Assembly (NCBI GenBank): GCA_900759435.1
Contig: CAAEVD010000017.1
Coordinates: 1 to 25,216 of the forward strand
From: an uncultured Collinsella sp.
Lineage (GTDB): Bacteria; Actinomycetota; Coriobacteriia; Coriobacteriales; Coriobacteriaceae
DNA length: 25,216 nucleotides
Direction of reading: 5' to 3'
Position numbers and translations under genes: made by a program. How positions within the stretch are numbered: position 1 is the stretch's first letter; the number at the start of each line of letters is the position of its first letter. Positions 11,235 through 18,353 of this stretch are shown in pieces. Under the pieces are notes generated by a model. That model was not told the DNA's origin and ran no database searches. It was given only the letters and a program-made list of their open reading frames with translations.

Positions 11235-11450
11235 GGTCAAAAAATGCCAAATATGAGTACTGTTGCAAAAGAGGTGTCATATTTTTCGGCCCGCTCTGAG
11301 CGAAAATGGGCTCAAAATCAATTTATCTAACCCCCTTTAAAGGGCGTTTGACGGCTTTCAACCTCTTCGAATCGCTCAAAGTAGGCAATTTGCTCTCGAT
11401 TTTGCTGCTACTAAATTGGTGGCAGTACTCATATTTGCCACTTTTTGACC
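11235..11450. repeat. 216-bp element bounded by 28-bp inverted repeats, unknown function
   Basis: The left arm (11235-11262) and the right arm (11423-11450) are reverse complements at 26 of 28 positions; the identical core is CAAATATGAGTACTG. The match extends weakly outwards with G-U pairs for a few more bases. The 160-base interior holds CGCTCTGAGCG (near 11292-11302), a perfect 12-bp palindrome CCCTTTAAAGGG (11333-11344), and inner pairs such as GCAAAA with TTTTGC and CAATTTA with TAAATTG, so the whole can fold as a long branched stem. It is much more AT-rich than the neighbouring genes. No target-site duplication or transposase is seen. A 63-residue plus-strand ORF (11306-11497) overlaps it but has no ribosome binding site. 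It could be a MITE-like element or a structured RNA. Confidence 0.7.
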
Positions 11451-11489
11451 GCGAGGTGTTCAGAGGAGCTCTCGAGAAGCATCTAACGG

Positions 11490-11495
11490 TACAAT
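11490..11495 (+). promoter_or_regulatory. Possible -10 box of the HPr gene
   Basis: TACAAT lies 55 bases before the HPr start. No -35 box is recognisable at 16-18 bases. The right arm of the inverted-repeat element ends 39 bases upstream. Confidence 0.35.
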
Positions 11496-11550
11496 AGCTA
11501 CCACATGGCTGGGTTTTGCCGGCCGAATGTACGACGTCGCGGGAGGGGAC

Positions 11551-11796
11551 ATGGTCGAGTTTACGAAGACGATTAAAGATCCGTTGGGATTGCATGCCCG
11601 CCCGGTTGCGCTGCTCTATGACATTATCGCCAAGCATCGTAGCGACGTGTCGGTCAGCATCGGCGACCGCCATACCGACGGTCGCGACGTTATGGGCCTC
11701 ATGGCTCTCTACGGCGAGTGCGGCGAGGACATCGTGTTCTGCGTTTCGGGCGTGGATGAGGCCTCCTGCGTCACGTCGATCAGAAACCTCTCGCTC
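11551..11796 (+). CDS. ptsH: HPr-family phosphocarrier protein with Asp at position 46
   Basis: With the ATG at 11551, placed two bases after GGGAGGGG, the encoded protein is about 82 residues, the usual HPr size; an upstream in-frame ATG (11527) has no ribosome binding site. The phosphorylated histidine is exactly H15 in DPLGLHARPVALL, so it can take phosphate from enzyme I of the sugar phosphotransferase system. At the regulatory Ser46 position the sequence is G44-R45-D46-V47-M48-G49, so Ser is replaced by Asp, a phosphomimetic. Enzyme I (ptsI) is not adjacent. The gene stands alone between a repeat element and a terminator. It is either the main HPr of this organism or a specialised paralog. 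Confidence 0.88.
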
Positions 11797-11807
11797 TGAT
11801 CTCAACA

Positions 11808-11840
11808 ATGCAACAAAGGGGACAGTCCCCTTTGTTGCAT
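11808..11840. repeat. Perfect 33-bp palindrome downstream of the HPr gene
   Basis: ATGCAACAAAGGGGAC (11808-11823) and its exact reverse complement (11825-11840) flank a single A. The core AAAGGGGACAGTCCCCTTT has the look of a dispersed intergenic palindrome. No T run follows, so it is not itself a standard terminator; a separate terminator lies just downstream. Confidence 0.8.
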
Positions 11841-11853
11841 AAATTGGTATGAC

Positions 11854-11895
11854 AAGGCACCGCAAAGAGATGGTCTTTGTGGTGCTTCTTTTGTT
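11854..11895 (+). terminator. Intrinsic terminator after the HPr gene
   Basis: AGGCACCGCAAAGA (11855-11868) pairs with TCTTTGTGGTGCTT (11874-11887) through a 5-base loop with G-U pairs, followed by CTTTTGTTT. Confidence 0.75.
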
Positions 11896-11939
11896 TCGTA
11901 TAGAAAACTTTTTCGAAATCTGAATGGGGACCCTTTCCA

Positions 11940-11993
11940 AAAAGTTAACCACGTGTTAGTTTACTAAAGCGAACATAGACGTGGTTAACTTTT
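11940..11993. promoter_or_regulatory. 15-bp perfect inverted repeat with a central TTAG-CTAA dyad upstream of feoA, candidate iron-responsive control site
   Basis: AAAAGTTAACCACGT (11940-11954) and its exact reverse complement (11979-11993) enclose 24 bases. These contain GTTAGTTTACTAAAG, whose TTAG-TTTA-CTAA dyad resembles the box upstream of feoB. The repeat starts about 45 bases after the HPr terminator and ends 44 bases before the feoA start, so it is in the feo promoter or leader. DtxR/IdeR-type iron repressors use TTAGG...CCTAA-like dyads, so iron control is plausible but inferred. Confidence 0.5.
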
Positions 11994-12036
11994 ATCGCGT
12001 CGATGTTGAGGACGAACTGACGTTAGGAGCTCACTC

Positions 12037-12279
12037 ATGTCTTGCGGACCGCAGATGCCGGCCATGCCGCTTTCGATGGTAAAAGCGGGCGAAACCGTGC
12101 GCGTGTCTCGTGTAAAGGGCAATGAGGACATGAAGCACCACCTCAAGGACCTCGGCTTTGTCGAGGGCAGCGAAATCCACGTGGTGAGCTCGAGCGGCGC
12201 CAATATCATCGTTACGGTGCTGGGCGCACGCTTTGGTATCGATTCCAAGGTTGCCATGCACATCATGACCGTCGGTTAG
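12037..12279 (+). CDS. feoA: FeoA-type protein (first copy), ferrous iron uptake
   Basis: The 80-residue SH3-like protein has the FeoA pattern: a Cys-containing leader (MSCGPQMPAMPL), then GETVRVSRVKGNEDMKHHLKDLGFVEGSEIHVVSS, and the closing GARFGIDSKVAMHIMTV. FeoA is a small cytoplasmic partner of the FeoB transporter. TAGGAG lies upstream. It is the first gene of feoA-feoA-feoB, 39 bases before the second copy. The N-terminal Cys is not found in the second copy. Confidence 0.92.
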   Translation: MSCGPQMPAMPLSMVKAGETVRVSRVKGNEDMKHHLKDLGFVEGSEIHVVSSSGANIIVTVLGARFGIDSKVAMHIMTVG

Positions 12280-12318
12280 TCCGCAGCATTTCATAAAAAC
12301 CGAAAGGGGGACAAGAGG

Positions 12319-12540
12319 ATGAAGACGTTGGGTGACGTTAAGGTGGGCGAGAGCTCCACCATCGTCAAGCTTCACGGTGAGGGTGCGCTTCGCCGCCACC
12401 TTATGGACCTGGGGCTCATCAAGGGCACTTCGTTCAAGGTCGTGAAGGTTGCACCGCTCGGTGATCCGGTCGAGATCAACGTGCGTGGCTACGAGCTTTC
12501 CATCCGCAAGGAGGAGGCCGCCGTCGTCGAGGTCCAGTAA
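12319..12540 (+). CDS. feoA: FeoA-type protein (second copy), ferrous iron uptake
   Basis: This 73-residue FeoA shows GESSTIVKLHGEGALRRHLMDLGLIKGTSFKVVKVAPLGDPVEINVRGYELSIRKEEAAVVEV, with the classic GDP-(V/I)-E-(I/V) and YELSIRKEEA signature of canonical FeoA; the first copy lacks this, so the two are probably not interchangeable. GGGGGAC precedes the ATG. It probably binds the G-protein part of FeoB. Confidence 0.94.
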   Translation: MKTLGDVKVGESSTIVKLHGEGALRRHLMDLGLIKGTSFKVVKVAPLGDPVEINVRGYELSIRKEEAAVVEVQ

Positions 12541-12568
12541 GGACTCGCCGCGCATATTTCTGCAGATA

Positions 12569-12588
12569 AAGTTAGGTTTTTCTAACTT
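12569..12588. promoter_or_regulatory. DtxR/IdeR-like palindrome upstream of feoB
   Basis: AAGTTAG (12569-12575) and CTAACTT (12582-12588) are perfect complements around GTTTTT. The half-site GTTAGG is that of DtxR/IdeR/MntR boxes. It lies in the 123-base gap between the second feoA and feoB, implying that feoB may have its own metal-controlled promoter. A similar but shorter dyad lies inside the inverted repeat upstream of the first feoA. Confidence 0.55.
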
Positions 12589-12663
12589 AATGCAGCATCT
12601 TTGAAGCACATTATCCAGCCTGCGCGGAGAAAGCAGCGCGGGCACACAAGGAAGAAGGATTGA

Positions 12664-14991
12664 ATGGCGGACTCTCAGATCCATGTCGCGCTGGCGGGTA
12701 ACCCCAACTGCGGCAAGACCACGCTTTTCAACCTGATCACCGGCGCCAACGGCTACGTTGGCAACTGGCCCGGCGTCACGGTTGAGAAAAAGGAAGCCAA
12801 GCTCCTAAGCGACAAGAACGTTACCATCACGGACCTCCCCGGCATCTACTCGCTTTCCCCTTACAGCCCCGAGGAGCAATGCTCGCGCGATTACCTCATG
12901 AGCGGCGAGCCCGATGTCGTCGTCCAGGTGGTCGACGCCACCAACCTCGAGCGCAACCTGTACCTGGCGCTTCAGGTTATCGAGACCGGCCTGCCCGTGG
13001 TCGTTGCCCTCAACATGGCCGACTTGGTCGAGAAGAACGGTGACAAGATCGACACCGCCAAACTGTCCAAGAAGCTCGGCTGCCCGGTCATGATGATCTC
13101 GGCTCTTAAGAACAAAGGCATCAAGGAGCTGTTCGAGCAGGTTAAGAAGTCCGCTGCTTCCAAGGGCCAGGTGCCGGAGCACAAGTTCGACTCCTCCATC
13201 GAGGACGTCCTGACGCACATCGAGAACAACCTTCCGGCGAGCGTTCCCGCCAACAAGCGCCGCTACTACGCCGTCAAGCTGTTCGAGCGCGATGCGGACG
13301 CCTGCAAGCTCATCAACCTCACCAAGGAGAAGGCCGCTCGCGTCGAAGAGCTGGTCGCTCAGTGCGAGCAGGACTGCGACGATGACGCTGAGTCCATCAT
13401 CACCGGCGAGCGTTACGGCGTGATTGCCCACATCATTGACGAGTGCCTCACCAAGGCTCCGGCAAAGATGAGCACCTCCGAGAAGATCGACCGCGTGGTT
13501 ACCAACCGTATCCTGGGCCTGCCGATCTTTGTGGTCATCATGTTCTGCGTGTACTACATCGCCGTTTCCACCCTGGGCGGCACGGTGACCGACTTCACCA
13601 ACGACCAGCTCTTTGGCACCGACGGCTGGTATGTGCTCGGCCAGGGTCGCGACGCCTACGACGCAGCTGTCGAGGCTGCGGGCGATAACGCCGACTCGGT
13701 CGACCCGGCGCAGTACGGCCCCTATGTCCCGGGTATCACCACCGTGGTGCACGACGCCCTTGTGGCGGGCGGTACCGAGGACGGTGGCCTCGTCGATTCG
13801 CTGGTCTGCGACGGCATCGTCGGCGGCTTGGGTGCTATCTTTGGCTTTGTGCCGCAGATGTTCCTGCTGTTCGTCATGCTGTCCTTCCTGGAGGACTGCG
13901 GCTATATGGCCCGCGTCGCCTTCATCATGGACCGCGTGTTCCGCCGCTTTGGCCTGTCCGGTAAGTCCTTTATCCCCATGCTCGTGTCCTCGGGCTGCGG
14001 CGTCCCCGGCGTCATGGCCACCAAGACCATCGAGAACGAGAAGGACCGCCGCATGACGGTCATGACCACCACGTTCATTCCCTGTGGCGCCAAGCTGCCG
14101 ATCATCGCCCTGCTCATGGGCTCCATCATTGGCGATTCTTCCACCACCGCTGCATGGATCAGCCCGCTCTTCTACTTCCTGGGCGTCTTTGCCGTCATCG
14201 CCTCGGGCCTCATGCTCAAGAAGACCAAGCTCTTTGCCGGCCGTCCGACGCCGTTCGTTATGGAGCTTCCTGCTTACCATTTCCCGGCGATCCGCTCTTG
14301 GGCGCTGCACGTGTGGGAGCGCTGCTGGGCCTTTATCAAGAAGGCCGGCACGGTCATCGTCGCGTCCACTGTCGTGGTTTGGTTCCTGTCTAACTTTGGT
14401 AGCTACAACGGTTCCTTTGGCTTCCTGCCTGCGATGGACGGCATCCCCGAGGAGTTCATGGACTACTCCGTGCTTGCCATGCTCGGCAACCTGGTCGCTT
14501 GGATCTTCGCCCCGCTCGGCTTTAGCACCTGGCAGGCAACCGCGCTGACCGTCTCGGGCCTCGTCGCCAAGGAGAACGTCGTCGCCACTGCTGGCTCGCT
14601 GCTGTCCGTTGCCGATGCCGGCGAGACCGATCCGAGCCTGTGGACCGCATTTGCCGGTATGTTCCCGACCATGGGCGCTTGCGTGGCATTCGGTGCCTTC
14701 AACCTGCTGTGCGCTCCGTGCTTTGCCGCCATGGGTACCATCCGCAACCAAATGGACTCCGGCAAGTGGACCGCGATTGCTATCGGCTACGAGTGCCTCT
14801 TCGCTTGGGTGATCGGCCTGTTCATCAATCAGTTCTACAACCTGTTCGTGCTGGGACAGTTTGGTTTCTGGACGATTGTCGCCGTTGTACTGCTGGTTGC
14901 GATGCTCTTACAGATCTTCCGTCCCATGCCCAAGCATGCTTGGACCGACGAGGACGAGACCAACACTGCTTCCGCCGCAGTTTCCGCTTAA
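12664..14991 (+). CDS. feoB: FeoB ferrous iron transporter with N-terminal G domain
   Basis: This 775-residue protein imports ferrous iron across the membrane. The N-terminal G domain has G1 GNPNCGKT (12-19), switch I GNWPGVTVEKKE, G3 D57-L-P-G60, G4 N117-M-A-D120, and G5 SALKNKG. A helical guanine-dissociation-inhibitor-like region follows to about residue 270. The membrane part has the two Gate regions, with LSFLEDCGYMARVAF, SSGCGVPGVMAT and FIPCGAKLPIIALLMG carrying the conserved Cys residues, and later VSGLVAKENVVATAG. An acidic Gly/Asp-rich loop of about 60 residues (around 310-380) sits between the first membrane segments. AGAAGGAT precedes the ATG. A terminator follows. Confidence 0.97.
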   Translation: MADSQIHVALAGNPNCGKTTLFNLITGANGYVGNWPGVTVEKKEAKLLSDKNVTITDLPGIYSLSPYSPEEQCSRDYLMSGEPDVVVQVVDATNLERNLYLALQVIETGLPVVVALNMADLVEKNGDKIDTAKLSKKLGCPVMMISALKNKGIKELFEQVKKSAASKGQVPEHKFDSSIEDVLTHIENNLPASVPANKRRYYAVKLFERDADACKLINLTKEKAARVEELVAQCEQDCDDDAESIITGERYGVIAHIIDECLTKAPAKMSTSEKIDRVVTNRILGLPIFVVIMFCVYYIAVSTLGGTVTDFTNDQLFGTDGWYVLGQGRDAYDAAVEAAGDNADSVDPAQYGPYVPGITTVVHDALVAGGTEDGGLVDSLVCDGIVGGLGAIFGFVPQMFLLFVMLSFLEDCGYMARVAFIMDRVFRRFGLSGKSFIPMLVSSGCGVPGVMATKTIENEKDRRMTVMTTTFIPCGAKLPIIALLMGSIIGDSSTTAAWISPLFYFLGVFAVIASGLMLKKTKLFAGRPTPFVMELPAYHFPAIRSWALHVWERCWAFIKKAGTVIVASTVVVWFLSNFGSYNGSFGFLPAMDGIPEEFMDYSVLAMLGNLVAWIFAPLGFSTWQATALTVSGLVAKENVVATAGSLLSVADAGETDPSLWTAFAGMFPTMGACVAFGAFNLLCAPCFAAMGTIRNQMDSGKWTAIAIGYECLFAWVIGLFINQFYNLFVLGQFGFWTIVAVVLLVAMLLQIFRPMPKHAWTDEDETNTASAAVSA

Positions 14992-15020
14992 GTCCGAATA
15001 AGGATTAACCCCTTTCCACG

Positions 15021-15053
15021 AGCCCGGGTGTCCCAGCGACACTCGGGCTTTTT
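15021..15053 (+). terminator. Intrinsic terminator after feoB
   Basis: AGCCCGGGTGTC (15021-15032) and GACACTCGGGCT (15038-15049) form a 12-bp stem with one G-U pair and a 5-base loop, followed by five T. Confidence 0.92.
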
Positions 15054-15166
15054 GGTGGGAGAGATATGGCATTTCCGCAGATAAAACCAATCAAAATAAA
15101 CCTGTCCCTTTTTGGTAGGTGGAGAATGGGGTAAAGTAAGTGATGGTTAACTAGAGGAGGCTTGCT

Positions 15167-15367
15167 ATGGCACCTATCGATATTGTTGTACTGGCTGTTA
15201 TCGGTATTGCGTTTGTCGCCGTGTGCGTGCGCATCTACCGCAAGGGCACCTGCGCCGACTGCGCTCAGGGTGGCGTTTGCACGGGGCATTGCTCCAACAA
15301 AAAGACGTGCGCCGCGCTTAAGGGCGTGGACAAAATCGCCGAAGACTTGGGTCGCGGTATCAAATAA
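15167..15367 (+). CDS. FeoB-associated Cys-rich small membrane protein
   Basis: This 66-residue protein has one N-terminal membrane helix (IDIVVLAVIGIAFVAVCVRIY), then a short cytoplasmic Cys cluster CADCAQGGVCTGHCSNKKTC (Cys in a CxxC-x5-C-x3-C-x5-C arrangement), and a basic/amphipathic tail. The layout matches the FeoB-associated Cys-rich membrane proteins that lie next to feoB in many Firmicutes and Actinobacteria; they may handle incoming iron or act in place of FeoC. GAGGAGG stands eight bases before the ATG. It is separated from feoB by a terminator, so it probably has its own promoter (a weak TAAAGT -10 lies upstream). Its exact role is not known. Confidence 0.8.
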   Translation: MAPIDIVVLAVIGIAFVAVCVRIYRKGTCADCAQGGVCTGHCSNKKTCAALKGVDKIAEDLGRGIK

Positions 15368-15380
15368 GGTCCAGACATCC

Positions 15381-15417
15381 AAGCGCCTCGCGAGCATCCG
15401 TTCGCGGGGCGCTTTGC
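15381..15417 (+). terminator. Probable intrinsic terminator after the Cys-rich protein
   Basis: AAGCGCCTCGCGA (15381-15393) and TCGCGGGGCGCTT (15402-15414) form a 13-bp stem with one G-U pair and an 8-base loop. The T run is short (TTT), then GCGCATTT. Confidence 0.7.
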
Positions 15418-15511
15418 GCATTTGGGCGCGAGCGCGGCGAGTTGAAGAGTATTTTTGGGGTATCGTTAACTGAACTGTAAATTGGCAACTTATCTATAAC
15501 GGAGTAATCCC

Positions 15512-16591
15512 ATGAGCGCTCGTGTAACCATGAAGGACATAGCCGCCGAGCTTGGCGTTTCCATCAATACCGTGCACAAGGCTCTGACGGGAAAGGCCGG
15601 CGTGAGCGAATCCGTGCGCGCCAAGGTGAACGCTAAGGCCGAGGCCATGGGCTATCACCGCAACACAAGTGCCTCAAGCCTGCGCCGCAAGGATATCAAT
15701 CTGGTGTTTTGCCTGCCCAGCGCATCGCGCGAGGGAGCGTACTTTTTCCGTTACCTATGGGAAGGCTGCAATCGCTTTGAGCAAGAGGTCATCGACCAGG
15801 GCATTACCGTTGAACGCGTTGAATTTGGCGTGGGCGGCTACGCTGATGCACTTGAGCAAATCGACGAGCGTCTGCAGGTGGGCGAGAAGATTGATGGTTT
15901 GCTCGCCTATGCGCCGGGCGACGATCGTGCGACTGAGCTTTTGGGGCAGATCGCCGAGGCGGGCGTGACGATTGAGCTCGTTGACGGCGACCGCCCTCAC
16001 CTCGATCGCCTGGGCGCTAGTTTGGCCGACTACTCCACGGCGGGAAGCCTGATGGCCGAGCAGGCGGCCAACCTGGTTCACGCTTCTGGGACCGATACCC
16101 GCGTGCTTTTATTGGCGGGCGACCCCTACACCGACTCGCACTATTTGACCGCTCGCGCCTTCCACAATTACCTTCGCGAGCACAATGTTCCCTGGCAGGT
16201 CGAGGATCTGACCGGTGCTCATGCCCAGGTCAAGCAGCTCGAGCACGAGCTCAACCAGCGTCTAAGGTCATCGGAAGCCCCCGAGTTGATCTGCAGCGTG
16301 TTCGCCGTGGGCTCTGAGCTGATTGCCGATGCGCTTGTCGCGGCTAACAAGGCCGGCGAAGTAATGGTGATTGGCAACGATCTGTTCCCAGAAAGTGCGC
16401 TGGCTTTGCGTCGGGGCATCTTTACCAACATCGTCTACAAGGACCCGGTGAGTCTGGCATATCGTGGCGCCAAGACCTTAGGCGATTACCTGCTGTGGGG
16501 GAAGACACCGGCGGAGCCTGTGCAAAAGGGGGCTGTTGAGATGGTGTTTGCCAGCAACGTCGATCGTTACTGCGAGCTCGCCGGTATCTAA
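15512..16591 (+). CDS. LacI-family transcriptional regulator, probably of the downstream hexuronate operon
   Basis: The 359-residue protein begins with a LacI-type helix-turn-helix (MKDIAAELGVSINTVHKALTGKAGVSESVRAKVNAKAEAMGYHRN). A sensor domain of the sugar-binding Peripla_BP type follows, with LLLAGDPYTDSHYLTARAF, ICSVFAVGSELIADALVAANKAGEVMVIGNDLF and FTNIVYKDPVSLAYRGAKTL. It lies upstream of, and in the same direction as, uxaC, but a strong terminator separates them. It most likely binds the twin TGAACGTTCA palindromes at the uxaC promoter, with a uronate or its catabolite as ligand. The recognition helix (INTVHKAL) differs from that of the first LacI protein in the window (RSTASRAL), in keeping with the different operators. 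ACGGAG precedes the ATG. The target is inferred from position. Confidence 0.92.
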   Translation: MSARVTMKDIAAELGVSINTVHKALTGKAGVSESVRAKVNAKAEAMGYHRNTSASSLRRKDINLVFCLPSASREGAYFFRYLWEGCNRFEQEVIDQGITVERVEFGVGGYADALEQIDERLQVGEKIDGLLAYAPGDDRATELLGQIAEAGVTIELVDGDRPHLDRLGASLADYSTAGSLMAEQAANLVHASGTDTRVLLLAGDPYTDSHYLTARAFHNYLREHNVPWQVEDLTGAHAQVKQLEHELNQRLRSSEAPELICSVFAVGSELIADALVAANKAGEVMVIGNDLFPESALALRRGIFTNIVYKDPVSLAYRGAKTLGDYLLWGKTPAEPVQKGAVEMVFASNVDRYCELAGI

Positions 16592-16653
16592 TGCGTTTAG
16601 GGAGTTCCCTACTTGCCGCGTACTTTTTGGCTGGGGATCGAAAAATTGTTTCG

Positions 16654-16695
16654 AAGGCCGCTGATGGCGAATCTGCCGTCAGCGGCCTTTCTTTG
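16654..16695 (+). terminator. Intrinsic terminator after the second LacI-family gene
   Basis: AAGGCCGCTGATGGC (16654-16668) pairs with GCCGTCAGCGGCCTT (16675-16689) with one G-T pair and a 6-base loop, then TTTCTTT. It isolates the regulator transcript from the uxa operon. Confidence 0.9.
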
Positions 16696-16769
16696 TGCCG
16701 ATCCAACGCAGGGTCCATGGCTCGGAAACCGTTAAGCGGTCAAAACCTACCGTTCGCCCCATGATGGTT

Positions 16770-16785
16770 AGGTGAACGTTCACCT
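16770..16785. promoter_or_regulatory. Palindromic operator 1 of the uxa operon
   Basis: AGGTGAACGTTCACCT is a perfect 16-bp palindrome with the CG centre typical of LacI-family operators. It covers the likely -35 box (TTCACC, 16779-16784). Confidence 0.85.
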
Positions 16786-16808
16786 CGTAACGCATTTTGC
16801 ACTAAGAT
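16779..16808 (+). promoter_or_regulatory. Predicted uxaC promoter
   Basis: A TTCACC -35 (16779-16784) and a TAAGAT -10 (16803-16808) are 18 bases apart, the same -10 and spacing as the ebgA promoter. The weak -35 match and the operators on both sides suggest tight control. Confidence 0.6.
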
Positions 16809-16822
16809 GGTGAACGTTCACC
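16809..16822. promoter_or_regulatory. Palindromic operator 2 of the uxa operon
   Basis: GGTGAACGTTCACC, a perfect 14-bp palindrome identical in its core to operator 1, starts directly after the -10 box and would cover the transcription start. The two dyad centres are 38 bp apart. Confidence 0.85.
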
Positions 16823-16875
16823 TAGAGGATGACGAGCGTATTGTGCGCCCGCTCCGCAAACAAAGGGGTTGTTTG

Positions 16876-18303
16876 ATGAAAAACTTCATGGACGATCAGG
16901 ATTTCCTGCTGAGCACCAAGACCGGCGAGGAACTGTTCCACAGCTTTGCCGAGGGCATGCCCATCGTCGACTACCATTGCCACATTTCTCCCAAGGAGAT
17001 CTGGGAGGACAAGCGTTTCGAGAACATCACCGAGGTTTGGCTGGGCGGCGACCACTACAAGTGGCGCCTGATGCGCGCCAACGGCGTCGACGAGCGTTTT
17101 ATCACTGGCGACGCCCCTGCTCGCGAGAAGTTCCAAAAGTGGGCCGAGACCCTGGGTCGCTGCGTTGGCAACCCCGTCTTTGAGTGGAGCCACCTGGAGC
17201 TTAAGCGCTACTTTGGCTACGAGGGCGTCCTCAACGGCAAGACTGCCCAGGAGGTCTGGGACCTTGCCAACGCCAAGCTCGCCGAGGCCAGCTTTACCTG
17301 CCGCAACCTGATCAAGCAGTCCAACGTCCGCATGATCTGCACTACCGACGACCCCGCCGACAGCTTTGAGTGGCACAAGAAGATTGCCGCCGATGACAGC
17401 TTTGACGTTCAGGTCGTTCCCGCCATGCGCCCCGACGCCGCTCTGCGCATCGAGCGTGGCCAGGAGTTCGCCGACTACTGCAAGCACCTTTCAGAGGTTG
17501 CCGGCGTTGAGGTCGGCGACTTTGAGGGCATGAAGTCTGCCATCTCCAAGCGCTATGACGTTGCTCACGAGCTGGGCTGCCGCGCCTCCGACCACGCACT
17601 CGATTACGTTATGTACGTCCCGGCTACCGCCGATGAGATCGAGGCCATCTTTGCCAAGGGCCTGGCTGCCGAGCCGCTCACCGAGGAAGAGGTCCTCAAG
17701 TACAAGACCGCCTTTATGCAGTTTGTCGCGGGCGAGTATGTCCGCCTGGGCTGGGTCATGCAACTGCACTTTGGCTGCAAGCGCGACAACAACCGCGCCA
17801 TGTTTGCCAAGCTCGGCCCCGATACCGGTTATGACTGCATCTCCAACTACACGCCGTCCGACCAGCTCGCCGATTTCCTCAACTCCATCCAGGAGACCTG
17901 CGGCTTGCCCAAGACCATCCTGTACAGCTTGAATCCCATCGACAACACCATGATCGATACCGTGATGGGCTGTTTCCAGGAGGCTCCGACTGCCGGTAAG
18001 ATCCAGAACGGTTCCGCCTGGTGGTTCAACGACAACGAGGTCGGTATGCGCGAGCAGCTCACGGCTCTGGCCAACGAGGGCGTCCTGGGCAACTTTGTCG
18101 GCATGCTCACCGACTCCCGCTCCTTCCTGTCCTATCCGCGCCACGAGTATTTCCGTCGCGTGCTGTGTAGCGTGATCGGCGAGTGGGTTGAGCAGGGCAA
18201 GTATCCGGCCGACATGGAGCTGCTGGGCACCATCGTGCGCGATATCAGCTACAACAATTCCGTTCGCTACTTTGGCTTCGATCTGGACACCGCCGAGGCA
18301 TAG
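16876..18303 (+). CDS. uxaC: Uronate isomerase (glucuronate/galacturonate isomerase)
   Basis: This 475-residue enzyme of the amidohydrolase superfamily isomerises D-galacturonate to D-tagaturonate and D-glucuronate to D-fructuronate. The metal-site HxH is H34-C-H36 in IVDYHCHISPKEIW, followed by WLGGDHYKWRLMRANGV, a second family hallmark; QLHFGCKRDNN and WWFNDNEVGMREQL come later. I chose the ATG at 16876, which has AAGGGG upstream and gives the usual length; an in-frame ATG at 16807 lies inside the promoter and operator 2, and would add 23 unconserved residues. It is the first gene of the uxa operon. Confidence 0.96.
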   Translation: MKNFMDDQDFLLSTKTGEELFHSFAEGMPIVDYHCHISPKEIWEDKRFENITEVWLGGDHYKWRLMRANGVDERFITGDAPAREKFQKWAETLGRCVGNPVFEWSHLELKRYFGYEGVLNGKTAQEVWDLANAKLAEASFTCRNLIKQSNVRMICTTDDPADSFEWHKKIAADDSFDVQVVPAMRPDAALRIERGQEFADYCKHLSEVAGVEVGDFEGMKSAISKRYDVAHELGCRASDHALDYVMYVPATADEIEAIFAKGLAAEPLTEEEVLKYKTAFMQFVAGEYVRLGWVMQLHFGCKRDNNRAMFAKLGPDTGYDCISNYTPSDQLADFLNSIQETCGLPKTILYSLNPIDNTMIDTVMGCFQEAPTAGKIQNGSAWWFNDNEVGMREQLTALANEGVLGNFVGMLTDSRSFLSYPRHEYFRRVLCSVIGEWVEQGKYPADMELLGTIVRDISYNNSVRYFGFDLDTAEA

Positions 18304-18353
18304 ATCTGTATGTGCTCCGATTGGTGAAATCGGTTGCAAAGGGGAGGGACCAT

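Noticed and set aside
11306..11497. A 63-codon plus-strand ORF within and beyond the inverted-repeat element
   Set aside because: There is no ribosome binding site, and it overlaps the inverted-repeat arm; the base composition reflects the element.
11323..11952. A 209-codon minus-strand ORF opposite the HPr gene
   Set aside because: It runs through a terminator, a palindrome, the HPr gene and the repeat arm, and has no domain.
12805..14751. A 648-codon minus-strand open frame opposite feoB
   Set aside because: It is a compositional shadow of feoB, rich in His, Asp, Gly and Val without a domain.
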